Below are positions 56,007-64,000 of a stretch of DNA of 64,000 nt, piece after piece. Every line of letters starts with the position of its first letter. Position 1 is the first letter of the stretch. The position numbers and the translations under genes are program-made. The DNA is from Cellulomonas avistercoris (lineage in GTDB: Bacteria > Actinomycetota > Actinomycetes > Actinomycetales > Cellulomonadaceae), in assembly GCF_014836445.1 (NCBI RefSeq), contig NZ_JACSQV010000013.1, positions 35,608 to 99,607 of the forward strand. Direction: 5' to 3'. The notes under the pieces are model-generated. The model saw only the letters and a list, made by a program, of their open reading frames with translations. It was not told the DNA's origin and did not search any database.

Positions 56007-57930
56007 AGGGCACGTCGATGCCGAGCGCCACCCGCACGTCGTGCGCCAGGTGGTCCAGACGCCCGCGGGCGCGGTGGTGGGCCGCGTCGAGCGCGGCACG
56101 GTCCGCGTCGGACGCGACCGGCACGATCACCTCGAGGTAGGCCTTGACCTTCGGCTCGGTCCCCGAGGGGCGGACGACGACGCGCGTGCCGTCGGCCGTC
56201 AGCAGCCGCAGCCCGTCGGTCGGCGGCAGTCCACCGCGGTCGTCGTCCGTGCCCGCGGCCAGGTCGACGACCTCGACCACGGGCGAACCGGCCAGCTCGG
56301 ACGGCGGCGCCTCGCGCAGCGTGGCCATGGTGGCGCCGATGCGGCTCAGGTCGGCGTACCGGGCGCTGACCTGACCGGTGGCGTGCAGCCCGTGGGCGCG
56401 CGCGAGGTCGTCCAGCGCGTCGATGAGGGTCCGACCGTCCGCCGCGAGCCGCGCCGCGAGGTCGCACACCCGCACCGCGGCGGAGATGCCGTCCTTGTCG
56501 CGCACGTGGGCCGGGTCGACGCAGTACCCGAGCGCCTCCTCGTACCCGAACACGAGCTCGTCGACGCGGGCGATCCACTTGAAGCCCGTCAGGGTCGACG
56601 CGAACCGCAGGCCCGCGTCGGCGGCGACCGCCGCGAGCAGGCGGGACGACACGATCGAGCACGCGAGCGTGGGCGTCGCGCCCGGGGCGGCGCCCTCGGC
56701 GCGCACCCGGGCCGCGGCGTCGGACCCGAGCAGCGCCCCGACCTCGTCACCGGTCAGCATGCGCCAGCCGTCGGCCTGGGGCGTCTCCGGGCCGCGTGCC
56801 GGGACGTGCGCCCGCGGGTCGAGGACGGCGACGGCGCAGCGGTCCGCGTCGGGGTCGACGGCCACGACGAGGTCGGCGCGCAGCGACGCCGCGAGCGCGA
56901 TCGCGAGGTCCGTGGCACCCGGCTCCTCGGGGTTCGGGAAGGCGACCGTCGGGAAGTCGGGGTCGGGCTCGGCCTGCTCCGCCACGAGCGTGACGTCGCC
57001 GAACCCGGCCTTCGCCAGCACGTCCTTCGTCAGGGCGCCGCCGACGCCGTGCAGCGGGGTCAGGACGACCTTGAGGCGGGCGCGCGCGTCGGCGTCGCCG
57101 CCCGGTGCCACGGCCGCGGCGGTGCGGGCGTACTCCTCGACGACGTCCTCGCCGAGCGTCGTCCACCCCGACGGCGCGCGCGGCACGGACGCGACCGAGG
57201 GCACGCGGGCGATCTCGGCGGCGATGGCCGTGTCCGCGGGCGGCACGATCTGCGCGCCCTGCCCGGCGTCGGTGACGATCCGCCCGCCGAGGTAGACCTT
57301 GTAGCCGTTGTCACGGGGAGGGTTGTGCGAGGCGGTCACCATGACGCCCGCGTCGGCGTCGAACCGCAGGACCGCGGACGCGAGGACCGGGGTCGGCAGC
57401 GGGCGCGGCAGCAGCAGCACCTCGATGCCGACGGCGGTCATGACCGCCGCGGTGTCGAGCGCGAAGCGGTGCGAGTTGTGCCGCGCGTCGTAGCCCACGA
57501 CGACCCGGGGTGCGGGCGTCGCACCCTCGAGCTCGCCCAGCAGGTAGTCCGCGAGCCCCGACGCGGCGCGGATGACGACCGCCCGGTTCATGCGGTGCGG
57601 CCCGCCGCCCAGCGCGCCGCGCAGCCCCGCGGTGCCGAACTGCAGGAGCCCGGAGAACCGGTCCTCGAGGTCCGCACGCGCGGCGTCCGCGTCCCGGCGC
57701 AGGAGGTCCGCGGCGGGCTCCGTCATGCCCGGCTCGGGGGTGTCGCGCGCCGTCCGCAGCAGCGTCGACAGCTCGTCCGCCGTGGTCGGGTCCGGGTCGT
57801 CCGCGATCCAGGCCTCGACCTGCGCGACCAGGTGCGCCCAGCCGTCGTGGTCGGTGCCGGGGTGCTCGGGCGTCACGTCCGCCGACGGGGCGTCCCCGCG
57901 GAGCACGTCGTCGTGGTCGCTGGTGGTCAC
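56005..57930 (-). CDS. pmmB: Phosphomannomutase/phosphoglucomutase
   Basis: A 641-residue four-domain phosphohexomutase, long form. The catalytic phosphoserine is in VTASHNPP, the metal loop is DPDADRCAV, the sugar-specificity loop FGYEEALGYC and the phosphate loop RPSGTEPKVKAY. It interconverts hexose 1- and 6-phosphates, or perhaps pentose phosphates given its neighbours. An N-terminal extension of about 100 residues, with WIADDPDPTTADEL, is typical of the PgcA/PmmB branch. GTG 57930 is 6 bases after TAGGTT. As in mycobacteria (Rv3307-Rv3308), it is next to the PNP gene. Confidence 0.92.
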   Translation of the reverse strand: MTTSDHDDVLRGDAPSADVTPEHPGTDHDGWAHLVAQVEAWIADDPDPTTADELSTLLRTARDTPEPGMTEPAADLLRRDADAARADLEDRFSGLLQFGTAGLRGALGGGPHRMNRAVVIRAASGLADYLLGELEGATPAPRVVVGYDARHNSHRFALDTAAVMTAVGIEVLLLPRPLPTPVLASAVLRFDADAGVMVTASHNPPRDNGYKVYLGGRIVTDAGQGAQIVPPADTAIAAEIARVPSVASVPRAPSGWTTLGEDVVEEYARTAAAVAPGGDADARARLKVVLTPLHGVGGALTKDVLAKAGFGDVTLVAEQAEPDPDFPTVAFPNPEEPGATDLAIALAASLRADLVVAVDPDADRCAVAVLDPRAHVPARGPETPQADGWRMLTGDEVGALLGSDAAARVRAEGAAPGATPTLACSIVSSRLLAAVAADAGLRFASTLTGFKWIARVDELVFGYEEALGYCVDPAHVRDKDGISAAVRVCDLAARLAADGRTLIDALDDLARAHGLHATGQVSARYADLSRIGATMATLREAPPSELAGSPVVEVVDLAAGTDDDRGGLPPTDGLRLLTADGTRVVVRPSGTEPKVKAYLEVIVPVASDADRAALDAAHHRARGRLDHLAHDVRVALGIDVP

Positions 57931-57936
57931 GGACCC

Positions 57937-57942
57937 AACCTA
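57937..57942 (-). promoter_or_regulatory. -10 element (TAGGTT) for phosphomannomutase
   Basis: TAGGTT on the minus strand ends 6 bases before the GTG at 57930; a leaderless message is predicted even though the PNP gene upstream is only 52 bases away. Confidence 0.5.
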
Positions 57943-57982
57943 GCGGCGGGCACCCCACCGGGCACGGTCACGTGTGTGCGCC

Positions 57983-58858
57983 TCACAACCGGCGGACGAC
58001 CTCCGCGAGCAGCGCGCTGATGCGGGGGCCTGCAGCGCGCCCGGCCTCCAGGACCTCGGCGTGGTCCAGGGGCTCGGTGCCGATGCCGGCCGCGAGGTTG
58101 GTGACCAGCGAGATGCCCAGCACCTCCAGCCCCGCGTGCCGCGCGGCGATCGCCTCGAGCGTCGTCGACATGCCGACCAGGTCGCCGCCGAGGCGTCCCG
58201 CCATCGCCACCTCGGCGGGAGTCTCGTAGTGCGGCCCGGGGAACTGCACGTACACGCCCTCGTCGAGCGACGCGTCGACCTCGCGGGCCAGCGCGCGCAG
58301 GCGCGACGAGTACAGGTCGGTGAGGTCGACGAACGTCGCTCCCTCGAGGGGCGACGTCGCCGTCAGGTTGAGGTGGTCGCGGATGAGGACCGGCGTGCCC
58401 GGCCCCCAGGTCGGGTTGAGCCCGCCGCAGCCGTTGGTCAGCACGACCGTCGACGCGCCCGCGGCGGCCGCCGTCCGGACGCCGTGCACGACGCGCCGCA
58501 CGCCGCGGGCCTCGTACAGGTGGGTGCGCGAGCCGAGGACGAGCGCGTAGCGGTCCGGCCGGTCGCCGTCGCCCGCGATCCGCACCGAGCGCAGCGTGCC
58601 GACGTGCCCCGCGACGGCCGGGCGCGAGAAGCCGGGCACGTCGTGGCTGTCGACCTCCGCGACCGTCTCGCCCAGCAGGTCGGCGGCGCCGCTCCACCCC
58701 GAGCCGAGGACGAGCGCGACGTCGTGCTTCTCGACCCCCGTGCGGCGGGCGATCACCTCCGCCGCGATGCGCGCGACCTCGAACGGGTCGGTCGTCGGGT
58801 GGTCGAGGCTGGGCACGGAGCCGCCGGTCAGGTCACGGGCGGGGGAGACGTCGCTCAT
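57983..58858 (-). CDS. deoD: Purine-nucleoside phosphorylase (trimeric class)
   Basis: A 291-residue enzyme splitting inosine and guanosine into base and (deoxy)ribose 1-phosphate. VLGSGWSG binds phosphate, [13 protein letters not shown] and [10 protein letters not shown] are typical, GPHYETPAE contacts the purine and [14 protein letters not shown] the ribose. These are motifs of the trimeric PNP class (PunA type), not the hexameric E. coli DeoD, although the mycobacterial gene carries the name deoD. ATG 58858 follows TAGCCT by 6 bases. Confidence 0.94.
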   Translation of the reverse strand: MSDVSPARDLTGGSVPSLDHPTTDPFEVARIAAEVIARRTGVEKHDVALVLGSGWSGAADLLGETVAEVDSHDVPGFSRPAVAGHVGTLRSVRIAGDGDRPDRYALVLGSRTHLYEARGVRRVVHGVRTAAAAGASTVVLTNGCGGLNPTWGPGTPVLIRDHLNLTATSPLEGATFVDLTDLYSSRLRALAREVDASLDEGVYVQFPGPHYETPAEVAMAGRLGGDLVGMSTTLEAIAARHAGLEVLGISLVTNLAAGIGTEPLDHAEVLEAGRAAGPRISALLAEVVRRL

Positions 58859-58864
58859 GGCAAC

Positions 58865-58894
58865 AGGCTAACCATGCCCGAGCCGGGGCAGGAT
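58865..58894. promoter_or_regulatory. Divergent leaderless promoters of PNP and LpdA
   Basis: On the minus strand TAGCCT (58870-58865) ends 6 bases before the PNP ATG. On the plus strand CAGGAT (58889-58894) ends 6 bases before the LpdA GTG at 58901. Only 42 bases separate the two genes. Confidence 0.5.
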
Positions 58895-58900
58895 GGGACC

Positions 58901-60427
58901 GTGAGCAGCCAGCAGACCGCAGCGACCGCTGACCAGAACCACGTGGCGGCATCGACCGCCGCCTCCACCGTCCGTGAGGCGCCCGACCACCCCGCCGGCG
59001 GGCGCGTCGTCGTCGTCGGCGGCGGACCGGGCGGGTACGAGGCGGCGCTCGTCGCACGCCGGCTCGGTGCGCACGTCACGGTGGTCGAGCGCTCCGGCCT
59101 GGGCGGTTCGGCCGTCCTCACGGACGTGGTGCCGTCCAAGACCCTCATCGCGACGGCGGAGTGGATGACCATCGCCGACCGGGCCCCCGAGCTGGGCATC
59201 CGGCTCGACGCGCTCGCGGACGGCGACGCCGTCGCCGGGGACGCGCCCGCCGCGGCGGTGCTGCGCCACCGCATCGACGTGCCGGCGGTGAACGCGCGCG
59301 TCAAGGCGCTCGTGTCGGCGCAGTCCGCGGACATCCGGGGCCGGCTCGAGCGCGAGGGTGTCGACGTCGTCACCGGCACGGGGCGCCTCGTCGACGCCGA
59401 GCACGTGGCGGTCACGGAGGCCGACGGCCGCGAGCGCGTCCTGGACGCCGACGTCGTCCTGGTCGCGACCGGTGCGACGCCGCGCGTGCTGCCCGACGCG
59501 CGCCCCGACGGCGAGCGCATCCTCACGTGGACCCAGATGTACAACCTCACCGAGCTGCCGCAGCGCCTGATCGTCGTCGGGTCGGGTGTCACCGGTGCCG
59601 AGTTCGCGGGCGCGTACACGTCGCTCGGCGCGGACGTCGTGCTGGTCTCCAGCCGGGACCGCGTGCTGCCCGGCGAGGACGCGGACGCGGCCGAGCTCAT
59701 CGAGCGGATCTTCCGGCAGCGCGGCATGACGGTCATGTCGCGCTCGCGCGCGTCCGCCGCGCGGCGCACCGCCGACGGCGTGGTCGTGACCCTGGAGGAC
59801 GGCCGCACGGTCGAGGGGTCCCACGTGCTGTTCGCGGTCGGGTCCGTGCCGACCACGCGCGACCTGGGCCTCGAGGAGGCGGGCGTGCGGCTGACGCCGT
59901 CCGGGCACGTCGAGGTGGACAAGGTCTCGCGCACCAACGTGCGCGGCGTGTACGCCGCGGGGGACTGCACGGGGGTGCTGCCGCTCGCGTCGGTGGCCGC
60001 GACGCAGGGCCGCATCGCCATGTCCCACGCGCTCGGCGACGCCGTGCGGCCGCTGTCGCTGCGTGGCATCTCGGCGAACATCTTCACGGCGCCCGAGATC
60101 GCGACCGTCGGCCTGTCCGAGACGCGGCTGCAGCAGATGGACGCGCACTACCGCACGAGCATGCTGCCGCTGTCGCGCAACCCGCGCGCCAAGATGCTCG
60201 GCGTCCGGGACGGGTTCATCAAGATCTTCGCGCACTCCGGCACGGGCACCGTGCTGGGGGCGGTCGTCGTGGGCCCGCGGGCCAGCGAGTCGATCTTCCC
60301 GCTCACGCTCGCGGTCACGCACCGGCTCACGGCCGACGAGGTCGCCGAGGCGTCGACGGTGTACCCGTCGATGTCCGGGACGATCGGCGAGGTCGCGCGC
60401 ATGCTCCACCAGCGCAGCGAGGACTGA
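58901..60427 (+). CDS. lpdA: LpdA-type NAD(P)H-quinone dehydrogenase
   Basis: A 508-residue two-dinucleotide flavoprotein related to lipoamide dehydrogenase. FAD site VVVVGGGPGGYEAAL, NAD(P) site LIVVGSGVTGAEFAGAY, and GVYAAGDCTGVLPLAS are clear. The redox cysteine pair of true lipoamide dehydrogenase is absent: the segment reads GLGGSAVLTDVVPSKT. The same change marks mycobacterial LpdA (Rv3303c), a quinone reductase. It probably reduces quinones or dyes with NAD(P)H. GTG 58901 is chosen since CAGGAT ends 6 bases upstream; ATG 58874 is a longer alternative. Confidence 0.9.
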   Translation: MSSQQTAATADQNHVAASTAASTVREAPDHPAGGRVVVVGGGPGGYEAALVARRLGAHVTVVERSGLGGSAVLTDVVPSKTLIATAEWMTIADRAPELGIRLDALADGDAVAGDAPAAAVLRHRIDVPAVNARVKALVSAQSADIRGRLEREGVDVVTGTGRLVDAEHVAVTEADGRERVLDADVVLVATGATPRVLPDARPDGERILTWTQMYNLTELPQRLIVVGSGVTGAEFAGAYTSLGADVVLVSSRDRVLPGEDADAAELIERIFRQRGMTVMSRSRASAARRTADGVVVTLEDGRTVEGSHVLFAVGSVPTTRDLGLEEAGVRLTPSGHVEVDKVSRTNVRGVYAAGDCTGVLPLASVAATQGRIAMSHALGDAVRPLSLRGISANIFTAPEIATVGLSETRLQQMDAHYRTSMLPLSRNPRAKMLGVRDGFIKIFAHSGTGTVLGAVVVGPRASESIFPLTLAVTHRLTADEVAEASTVYPSMSGTIGEVARMLHQRSED

Positions 60428-60447
60428 CGCTCCCTCTGCCAACGGCC

Positions 60448-60489
60448 GTGACCCGTGCCCCGTGCCCCGTGACCCGTGACCCGTGACCC
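60448..60489. repeat. Six tandem 7-base repeats after lpdA
   Basis: GTG(A/C)CCC occurs six times without gaps in the lpdA-NUDIX intergenic region; units 1 and 4-6 have A, units 2-3 have C. Confidence 0.85.
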
Positions 60490-60530
60490 GATGCTCGCGG
60501 GCGGGGTTCGGGACGTCAGGTGACCCGGAC

Positions 60531-60559
60531 CCCGCCCACCAGCCGTCCGGGTGGGCGGG
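60531..60559. terminator. Hairpin between convergent lpdA and NUDIX genes
   Basis: CCCGCCCACC and GGTGGGCGGG form a perfect 10-base stem with a 9-base loop. It ends next to the NUDIX stop codon, so it can serve both convergent transcripts. Confidence 0.6.
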
Positions 60560-61042
60560 TCACGTGTCCAGGCGCGCGCGCAGGGCGGGCCACGCGTCGG
60601 CGAACGCCGGGAGCAGGGGCAGCTGCGGGACCTCGTCGAGCGCGACCCAGGCCACCTCGATGCTCTCGGCGTCGGTCGCGGCGGGTGCGAACGGCACCAC
60701 GGCGTCCGCGAGGACGGTCGTGTACGACCAGTCGGGGTGGGTCAGCACGTGCTCGCCGCGCACGGCGAGGGCCGCGGCGTCGACGCCCGCCTCCTCGTGA
60801 GCCTCCCGCAACGCGGCCTGCACCGCGGTCTCGTCGGGCTCGCGCGCCCCGCCCGGCAGGCCCCACGTGCCGCCGTGGTCGCTCCACGTCGCGCGGTGCT
60901 GCAGCACGACGTCCGTCGCGCGGCCGGCGGCGTCGCGACGCACGAGCAGCAGCCCGGCGGCCCCGTGCAGCCCCCAGTGCCGCTGACCGCAGGCGCACGG
61001 GACCCAGCCGTCCCCGGGACGGCGCTGCGCTCCGCTGGTCAC
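60560..61042 (-). CDS. NUDIX hydrolase
   Basis: A 160-residue pyrophosphatase of the NUDIX superfamily. The NUDIX box reads GGAREPDETAVQAALREAHEEAGV and matches G-x5-E-x7-REUxEExGU. The N-terminus has a CACGQRHWGLHGAAG segment. Substrates may be oxidised nucleotides or ADP-ribose-like compounds; none can be assigned. GTG 61042 begins 13 bases after the carboxylase stop, so it is co-transcribed with that gene. Confidence 0.9.
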   Translation of the reverse strand: MTSGAQRRPGDGWVPCACGQRHWGLHGAAGLLLVRRDAAGRATDVVLQHRATWSDHGGTWGLPGGAREPDETAVQAALREAHEEAGVDAAALAVRGEHVLTHPDWSYTTVLADAVVPFAPAATDAESIEVAWVALDEVPQLPLLPAFADAWPALRARLDT

Positions 61043-61055
61043 GGCCGGCCCGCGG

Positions 61056-62867
61056 TCAGCCGACGATGTCGCAGATCGCGCCGCCCGCGGTGACGCTCGA
61101 CCCGACGGCCGCCGTGAGCGACTGCACGGTGCCGGCGCGGTGCGCGACGAGCGGCTGCTCCATCTTCATGGCCTCCAGCACGACCACCAGGTCGCCCTCG
61201 GCGACGACGGCGCCCTCGGCGACCGCGACCTTGACGATCGTGCCCTGCATGGGCGACGACAGGACCGTGCCGTTCGAGCCGCCCGTGCGTGCGGCGCGGG
61301 CGCGCGGTGCACGACGGGGTGCCGCACCCTGACGTCCGCCCCCGAGGCGCCCCGCTCCCGCCGACCCGCGCCCCAGTCCGAGCGCGGCGGGCAGCACGAC
61401 CTCGAGGCGCTTGCCGCCCACCTCGACGACGACCCGCTCGAGCGCGCCGTCGGGCAGCTGCTCCTCGTCGTGCGACGGTCCCGGCGTGCCGCCGAGGCCC
61501 GCGACGGTCTCGGCGAACTCGGTCTCGATCCACCGGGTGTGGACCGTGAACGGCTGCGCGTCGTCGGCCGGGACGAACGCCTCGGCGTCGAGCACCGCAC
61601 GGTGGAACGGCACGACGGTCGGGATGCCCACGACCTCGAGCTCGGCCAGCGCGCGGCGTGCGCGCTCGACGGCCTGCCGGCGCGTCGCGCCCGTGACGAT
61701 GACCTTCGCGATCATCGAGTCGAACATGCCGGACACCGTGTCGCCCTCGACGACGCCCGAGTCGACGCGGACGCCCGGCCCGGACGGGAAGCGCAGGCGG
61801 CTGATGCGGCCCGGCGCGGGCAGGAAGCCCGCGGCCGGGTCCTCGCCGTTGATGCGGAACTCGATCGAGTGCCCGCGCGTGGCGACCTCGGTGTATCCCA
61901 GGGGCTCGCCCGCGGCGATGCGCAGCTGCTCGCGCACGAGGTCGATGCCGCTGATCTCCTCGGAGACCGGGTGCTCGACCTGCAGGCGCGTGTTGACCTC
62001 GAGGAACGAGACCGTGCCGTCCTGCCCGACGAGGAACTCGCAGGTCCCGGCGCCGACGTAGCCGGCCTCCCGCAGGATCGCCTGCGACGCGGTGACCAGG
62101 GCGGCGTTCTGCTCGTCGCTCAGGTACGGCGCGGGCGCCTCCTCGACGAGCTTCTGGTGACGGCGCTGCAGCGAGCAGTCGCGGGTCGAGACGACGACGA
62201 CCGTGCCGTGCGCGTCGGCCAGGCACTGCGTCTCGACGTGGCGCGGACGGTCGAGGTACCGCTCGACGAAGCACTCGCCGCGCCCGAACGCCGCGACGGC
62301 CTCGCGGACGGCGGACTCGTACATCTCGTCGATCTCGTCGGCCTCGCGGGCGACCTTCAGCCCACGGCCGCCACCGCCGAACGCGGCCTTGATGGCGATG
62401 GGGAGCCCGTGCTCGGCGGCGAAGGCGTGGATCTCGGCCACGTCGGTGACGGGGTCCGGGGTGCCGGCGACCAGCGGGGCGCCGGCACGCTGCGCGATGT
62501 GCCGCGCGCTGACCTTGTCGCCCAGCGCCTCGATCGCCGCGGGCGGCGGCCCGACCCACACGAGGCCCGCGTCGATGACGGCCTGCGCGAACTGCGCGTT
62601 CTCGGCGAGAAAGCCGTAGCCCGGGTGCACCGCGTCGGCTCCCGAGCGGCGCGCGACGTCGAGGAGCTTGGGGATGTCGAGGTACGTCTCGGCGGCACGG
62701 GCGCCGTCGAGCGCGTACGCCTCGTCCGCGACGTGCACGTGCAGGGCGTCCCGGTCGGTGTCCGAGTACACGGCGACGGACGCGACTCCGGCGTCGCGGC
62801 AGGCACGGGCGATGCGGACGGCGATCTCACCGCGGTTCGCGACAAGGACCTTGGTCATGGGAGGCAC
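61056..62867 (-). CDS. accA3: Acyl-CoA carboxylase alpha chain (biotin carboxylase plus BCCP)
   Basis: A 603-residue biotin-dependent subunit. The N-terminal biotin carboxylase domain (about residues 1-450) starts with [16 protein letters not shown] and has the ATP-grasp glycine loop [28 protein letters not shown] and [12 protein letters not shown]. After an alanine/glycine/arginine-rich linker, the C-terminal BCCP domain has the biotinylated lysine in EAMKMEQ. It carboxylates biotin for acetyl- and propionyl-CoA carboxylases with beta subunits not in this window. GTG 62867 lies 5 bases after TACGGT; ATG 62858 is an alternative. NUDIX and Maf neighbours match the AccA3 region of actinobacteria. 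Confidence 0.93.
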   Translation of the reverse strand: MPPMTKVLVANRGEIAVRIARACRDAGVASVAVYSDTDRDALHVHVADEAYALDGARAAETYLDIPKLLDVARRSGADAVHPGYGFLAENAQFAQAVIDAGLVWVGPPPAAIEALGDKVSARHIAQRAGAPLVAGTPDPVTDVAEIHAFAAEHGLPIAIKAAFGGGGRGLKVAREADEIDEMYESAVREAVAAFGRGECFVERYLDRPRHVETQCLADAHGTVVVVSTRDCSLQRRHQKLVEEAPAPYLSDEQNAALVTASQAILREAGYVGAGTCEFLVGQDGTVSFLEVNTRLQVEHPVSEEISGIDLVREQLRIAAGEPLGYTEVATRGHSIEFRINGEDPAAGFLPAPGRISRLRFPSGPGVRVDSGVVEGDTVSGMFDSMIAKVIVTGATRRQAVERARRALAELEVVGIPTVVPFHRAVLDAEAFVPADDAQPFTVHTRWIETEFAETVAGLGGTPGPSHDEEQLPDGALERVVVEVGGKRLEVVLPAALGLGRGSAGAGRLGGGRQGAAPRRAPRARAARTGGSNGTVLSSPMQGTIVKVAVAEGAVVAEGDLVVVLEAMKMEQPLVAHRAGTVQSLTAAVGSSVTAGGAICDIVG

Positions 62868-62872
62868 GGCTC

Positions 62873-62878
62873 ACCGTA
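62873..62878 (-). promoter_or_regulatory. -10 element (TACGGT) for the carboxylase gene
   Basis: TACGGT on the minus strand ends 5 bases before GTG 62867 and 14 before ATG 62858. No Shine-Dalgarno lies between, which favours the GTG on a leaderless message. Confidence 0.45.
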
Positions 62879-62998
62879 GCGCGCGAGCGTCGCGCGCCCG
62901 CGCTGCGACCCTGGCGTCGCCGCAAGACTGAGGCATTCCTCAACCGGCCGCCGTCGCCTCTTGTAGGAATCCACCAGAGCGGGCGTGCGCCCCACGCG

Positions 62999-63661
62999 TC
63001 AGCGACGCCAGAGGTCCGGGACCGTCAGGTCGATGTCCGCCAGCAGGTGGCGCAGCAGCGGCAGGCTGACGCCGACGACGTTGTGGTGGTCGCCCTCGAT
63101 GCGCTCGACGAACGGGCCGCCCAGCCCGTCGATCGTGAACGCGCCCGCCACCGCGAGCGGCTCGCGCGTGGCGACGTACGCGGCGACCTCGTCGTCGGAC
63201 AGGTCCGCGAAGTGCACGACCGTCGACGCGGTCGCACCGAGCGTCGCGCGCGTCCCGCCGTCGGACGGGTCCCGCTCGTCGACCAGCCAGTGGCCGGTGT
63301 GCAGGACGCCTGAGCGTCCCCGCATGGCGCGCCACCGGGCCAGCGCGTCGTCGGCGTCGCTCGGCTTGCCGAGCACCTCGCCGTCGAGCTCGAGCATCGA
63401 GTCGCAGCCGAGGACCACGACGTCGTCGTCGTCCCAGCCCTCGACCTCGACGTCGTCGAGGCGGCGAGCGACGTCCTCCGCCTTGGCCTGTGCCAGCACG
63501 AGGACCGCGTCGGCCGGCTCGAGGGCGCCGAAGCGCTCGCGCGCGGCCGCGAGGACGGCGTCCTCGTCGACGGCCGAGACGGCCACGAGGGGCGCGAGCC
63601 CGGCGGCGGTGAGCGTCGCGCGGCGGGCGGGGGAGGCGGAGGCGAGCAGGAGCCGGGTCAC
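62999..63661 (-). CDS. maf: Maf-family nucleotide pyrophosphatase
   Basis: A 220-residue house-cleaning pyrophosphatase that hydrolyses non-canonical or free (d)NTPs such as dTTP and UTP. The N-terminal LLLASASPARRATL motif binds phosphate, VLGCDSMLELDGEVLGKP holds the catalytic aspartate and AGAFTIDGLGGPFVERIEGDHHNVVG is the second conserved block. It may limit nucleotide imbalance; in some bacteria Maf also affects septum formation. GTG 63661 follows TAGGGT by 6 bases. It is upstream of the carboxylase gene on the same strand with a 131-base gap. Confidence 0.93.
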   Translation of the reverse strand: MTRLLLASASPARRATLTAAGLAPLVAVSAVDEDAVLAAARERFGALEPADAVLVLAQAKAEDVARRLDDVEVEGWDDDDVVVLGCDSMLELDGEVLGKPSDADDALARWRAMRGRSGVLHTGHWLVDERDPSDGGTRATLGATASTVVHFADLSDDEVAAYVATREPLAVAGAFTIDGLGGPFVERIEGDHHNVVGVSLPLLRHLLADIDLTVPDLWRR

Positions 63662-63667
63662 GCGCCG

Positions 63668-63673
63668 ACCCTA
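63668..63673 (-). promoter_or_regulatory. -10 element (TAGGGT) for maf
   Basis: TAGGGT on the minus strand ends 6 bases before GTG 63661. Confidence 0.5.
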
Positions 63674-63797
63674 GTCGTCCTGCGCGCCCGGGTCGTGACC
63701 AGGGGCGGGCCGCGGGTCACGGGACGTCGGACCTGCCGCACTCACAGCGGGACAGGGCACAATGGCGCGTCCGAGGAGCAGGGGCGAGGAGGCCGCG

Positions 63798-64000
63798 GTG
63801 AACGAGACCACCCAGGACGTGGGCGACGGCGAGCTGGTCGGCGTCGCCGACGAGCACGACGACGCGCTCGTCGCACTGCCGGGCGACCTCGACGACGACC
63901 CCGACCTGCTGGGGCCGGCGCCGCTGCCGTGGCGCCGGCGGACCGCGATCGAGATGGTCGTCTCGGGTCTCATCGGGCTGTACACGTCGTTCGTGCTGTC
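63798..64000 (+). CDS. Start of a membrane protein, possibly vitamin K epoxide reductase family
   Basis: The first 67 codons of a gene that continues beyond the window. An acidic N-terminus of about 45 residues (GDLDDDPDLLGP) precedes PLPWRRRTAIEMVVSGLIGLYTSFVLS, the start of a first membrane helix. The GLIGLYTSFVLS pattern resembles the first helix of VKOR proteins, which form disulfides with DsbA in actinobacteria, but the cysteine motif lies outside the window, so this is tentative. GTG 63798 is chosen since GAGGAGG lies 5 bases before it; an in-frame ATG at 63762 is an alternative. Confidence 0.5.
   Translation, partial: MNETTQDVGDGELVGVADEHDDALVALPGDLDDDPDLLGPAPLPWRRRTAIEMVVSGLIGLYTSFVL

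Noticed and set aside
57972..57990. TGTGTGCGCCTCACA as a third CRP-type site
   Set aside because: The half-sites have the wrong spacing and the left half does not match TGTGA; it lies at the 3' end of the PNP gene.
53713..58020. Open plus-strand frame of over 1400 codons across the CBM2 protein and phosphomannomutase
   Set aside because: It spans two well-supported genes on different strands, is Arg/Gly/Ala-rich and has no domain; an artefact of GC bias.

Overview
The window is chromosomal DNA of a very GC-rich actinobacterium. CBM2-type cellulose binding, GTG starts, tightly overlapping genes, actinobacterial gene sets (PriA-type HisA, FolP2, DUF3117, SigE-RseA-HtrA-TatB, LpdA, AccA3-like carboxylase) and many leaderless promoters fit Cellulomonadaceae or close Micrococcales; the family-level assignment is an inference. 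It is mostly housekeeping DNA: I see no tRNA, rRNA, CRISPR array, prophage or insertion sequence, and no gene-free stretch longer than about 250 bases.

Layout. 1-2750: a partial MFS exporter, a membrane coiled-coil protein and a trypsin-like lipoprotein. 2802-11300: a GerW/YtfJ protein, then the histidine cluster on the minus strand (hisD, hisC, hisB, an unknown gene, hisH, priA, SseB-like), split by a plus-strand RecQ helicase with a C-terminal phosphoribosyltransferase-like domain. 11358-17941: an SRPBCC/ArsR pair, an S4 protein, dnaE1, an RluD-type pseudouridine synthase, lspA and a small SH3-like protein next to a G10 tract. 18035-21085: ferredoxin, dapC and citrate synthase. 21183-29434: dapD/dapE, LOG, folP2-like, a PIG-V-like membrane glycosyltransferase, DUF3117 and leucyl aminopeptidase. 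29496-36572: O-methyltransferase, sigE, anti-sigma factor, htrA, tatB, trpS, 2'-5' RNA ligase and YihY. 36580-40927: an aminoglycoside-phosphotransferase-like kinase and sdhCDAB. 41174-43652: manC and an M20 amidohydrolase. 43868-53287: a nucleoside uptake and salvage block (BMP lipoprotein, ABC ATPase, two permeases, cdd, deoA, a small acidic protein, add, deoC). 53531-55933: a large secreted protein with a beta-helix and CBM2. 56005-64000: phosphomannomutase, PNP, LpdA-type quinone reductase, NUDIX, acyl-CoA carboxylase alpha chain, Maf and the start of a membrane protein.

The gene order resembles several M. tuberculosis neighbourhoods from memory (fdxC-dapC; Rv1201c-Rv1224; lspA-Rv1540-dnaE1; Rv3282-Rv3319). 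The functional links are: histidine synthesis from PRPP; diaminopimelate synthesis (dapC, dapD, dapE); an envelope-stress module (sigE, anti-sigma, htrA, tatB); the TCA cycle (citrate synthase and succinate dehydrogenase, each with an upstream palindrome of the CRP/GlxR type, TGTGA-N6-TCACA); and import and breakdown of nucleosides to ribose and deoxyribose phosphates.

About twenty genes have a TANNNT-type -10 element ending 5-8 bases before the start codon, so translation from leaderless mRNAs looks common here. The points most worth a second look are the RecQ-phosphoribosyltransferase fusion inside the his cluster, a methyltransferase whose best ribosome binding site points to an ATC codon, the multidomain secreted CBM2 protein, the paired CRP-type sites, and the G10 tract between a truncated-looking gene and lspA.
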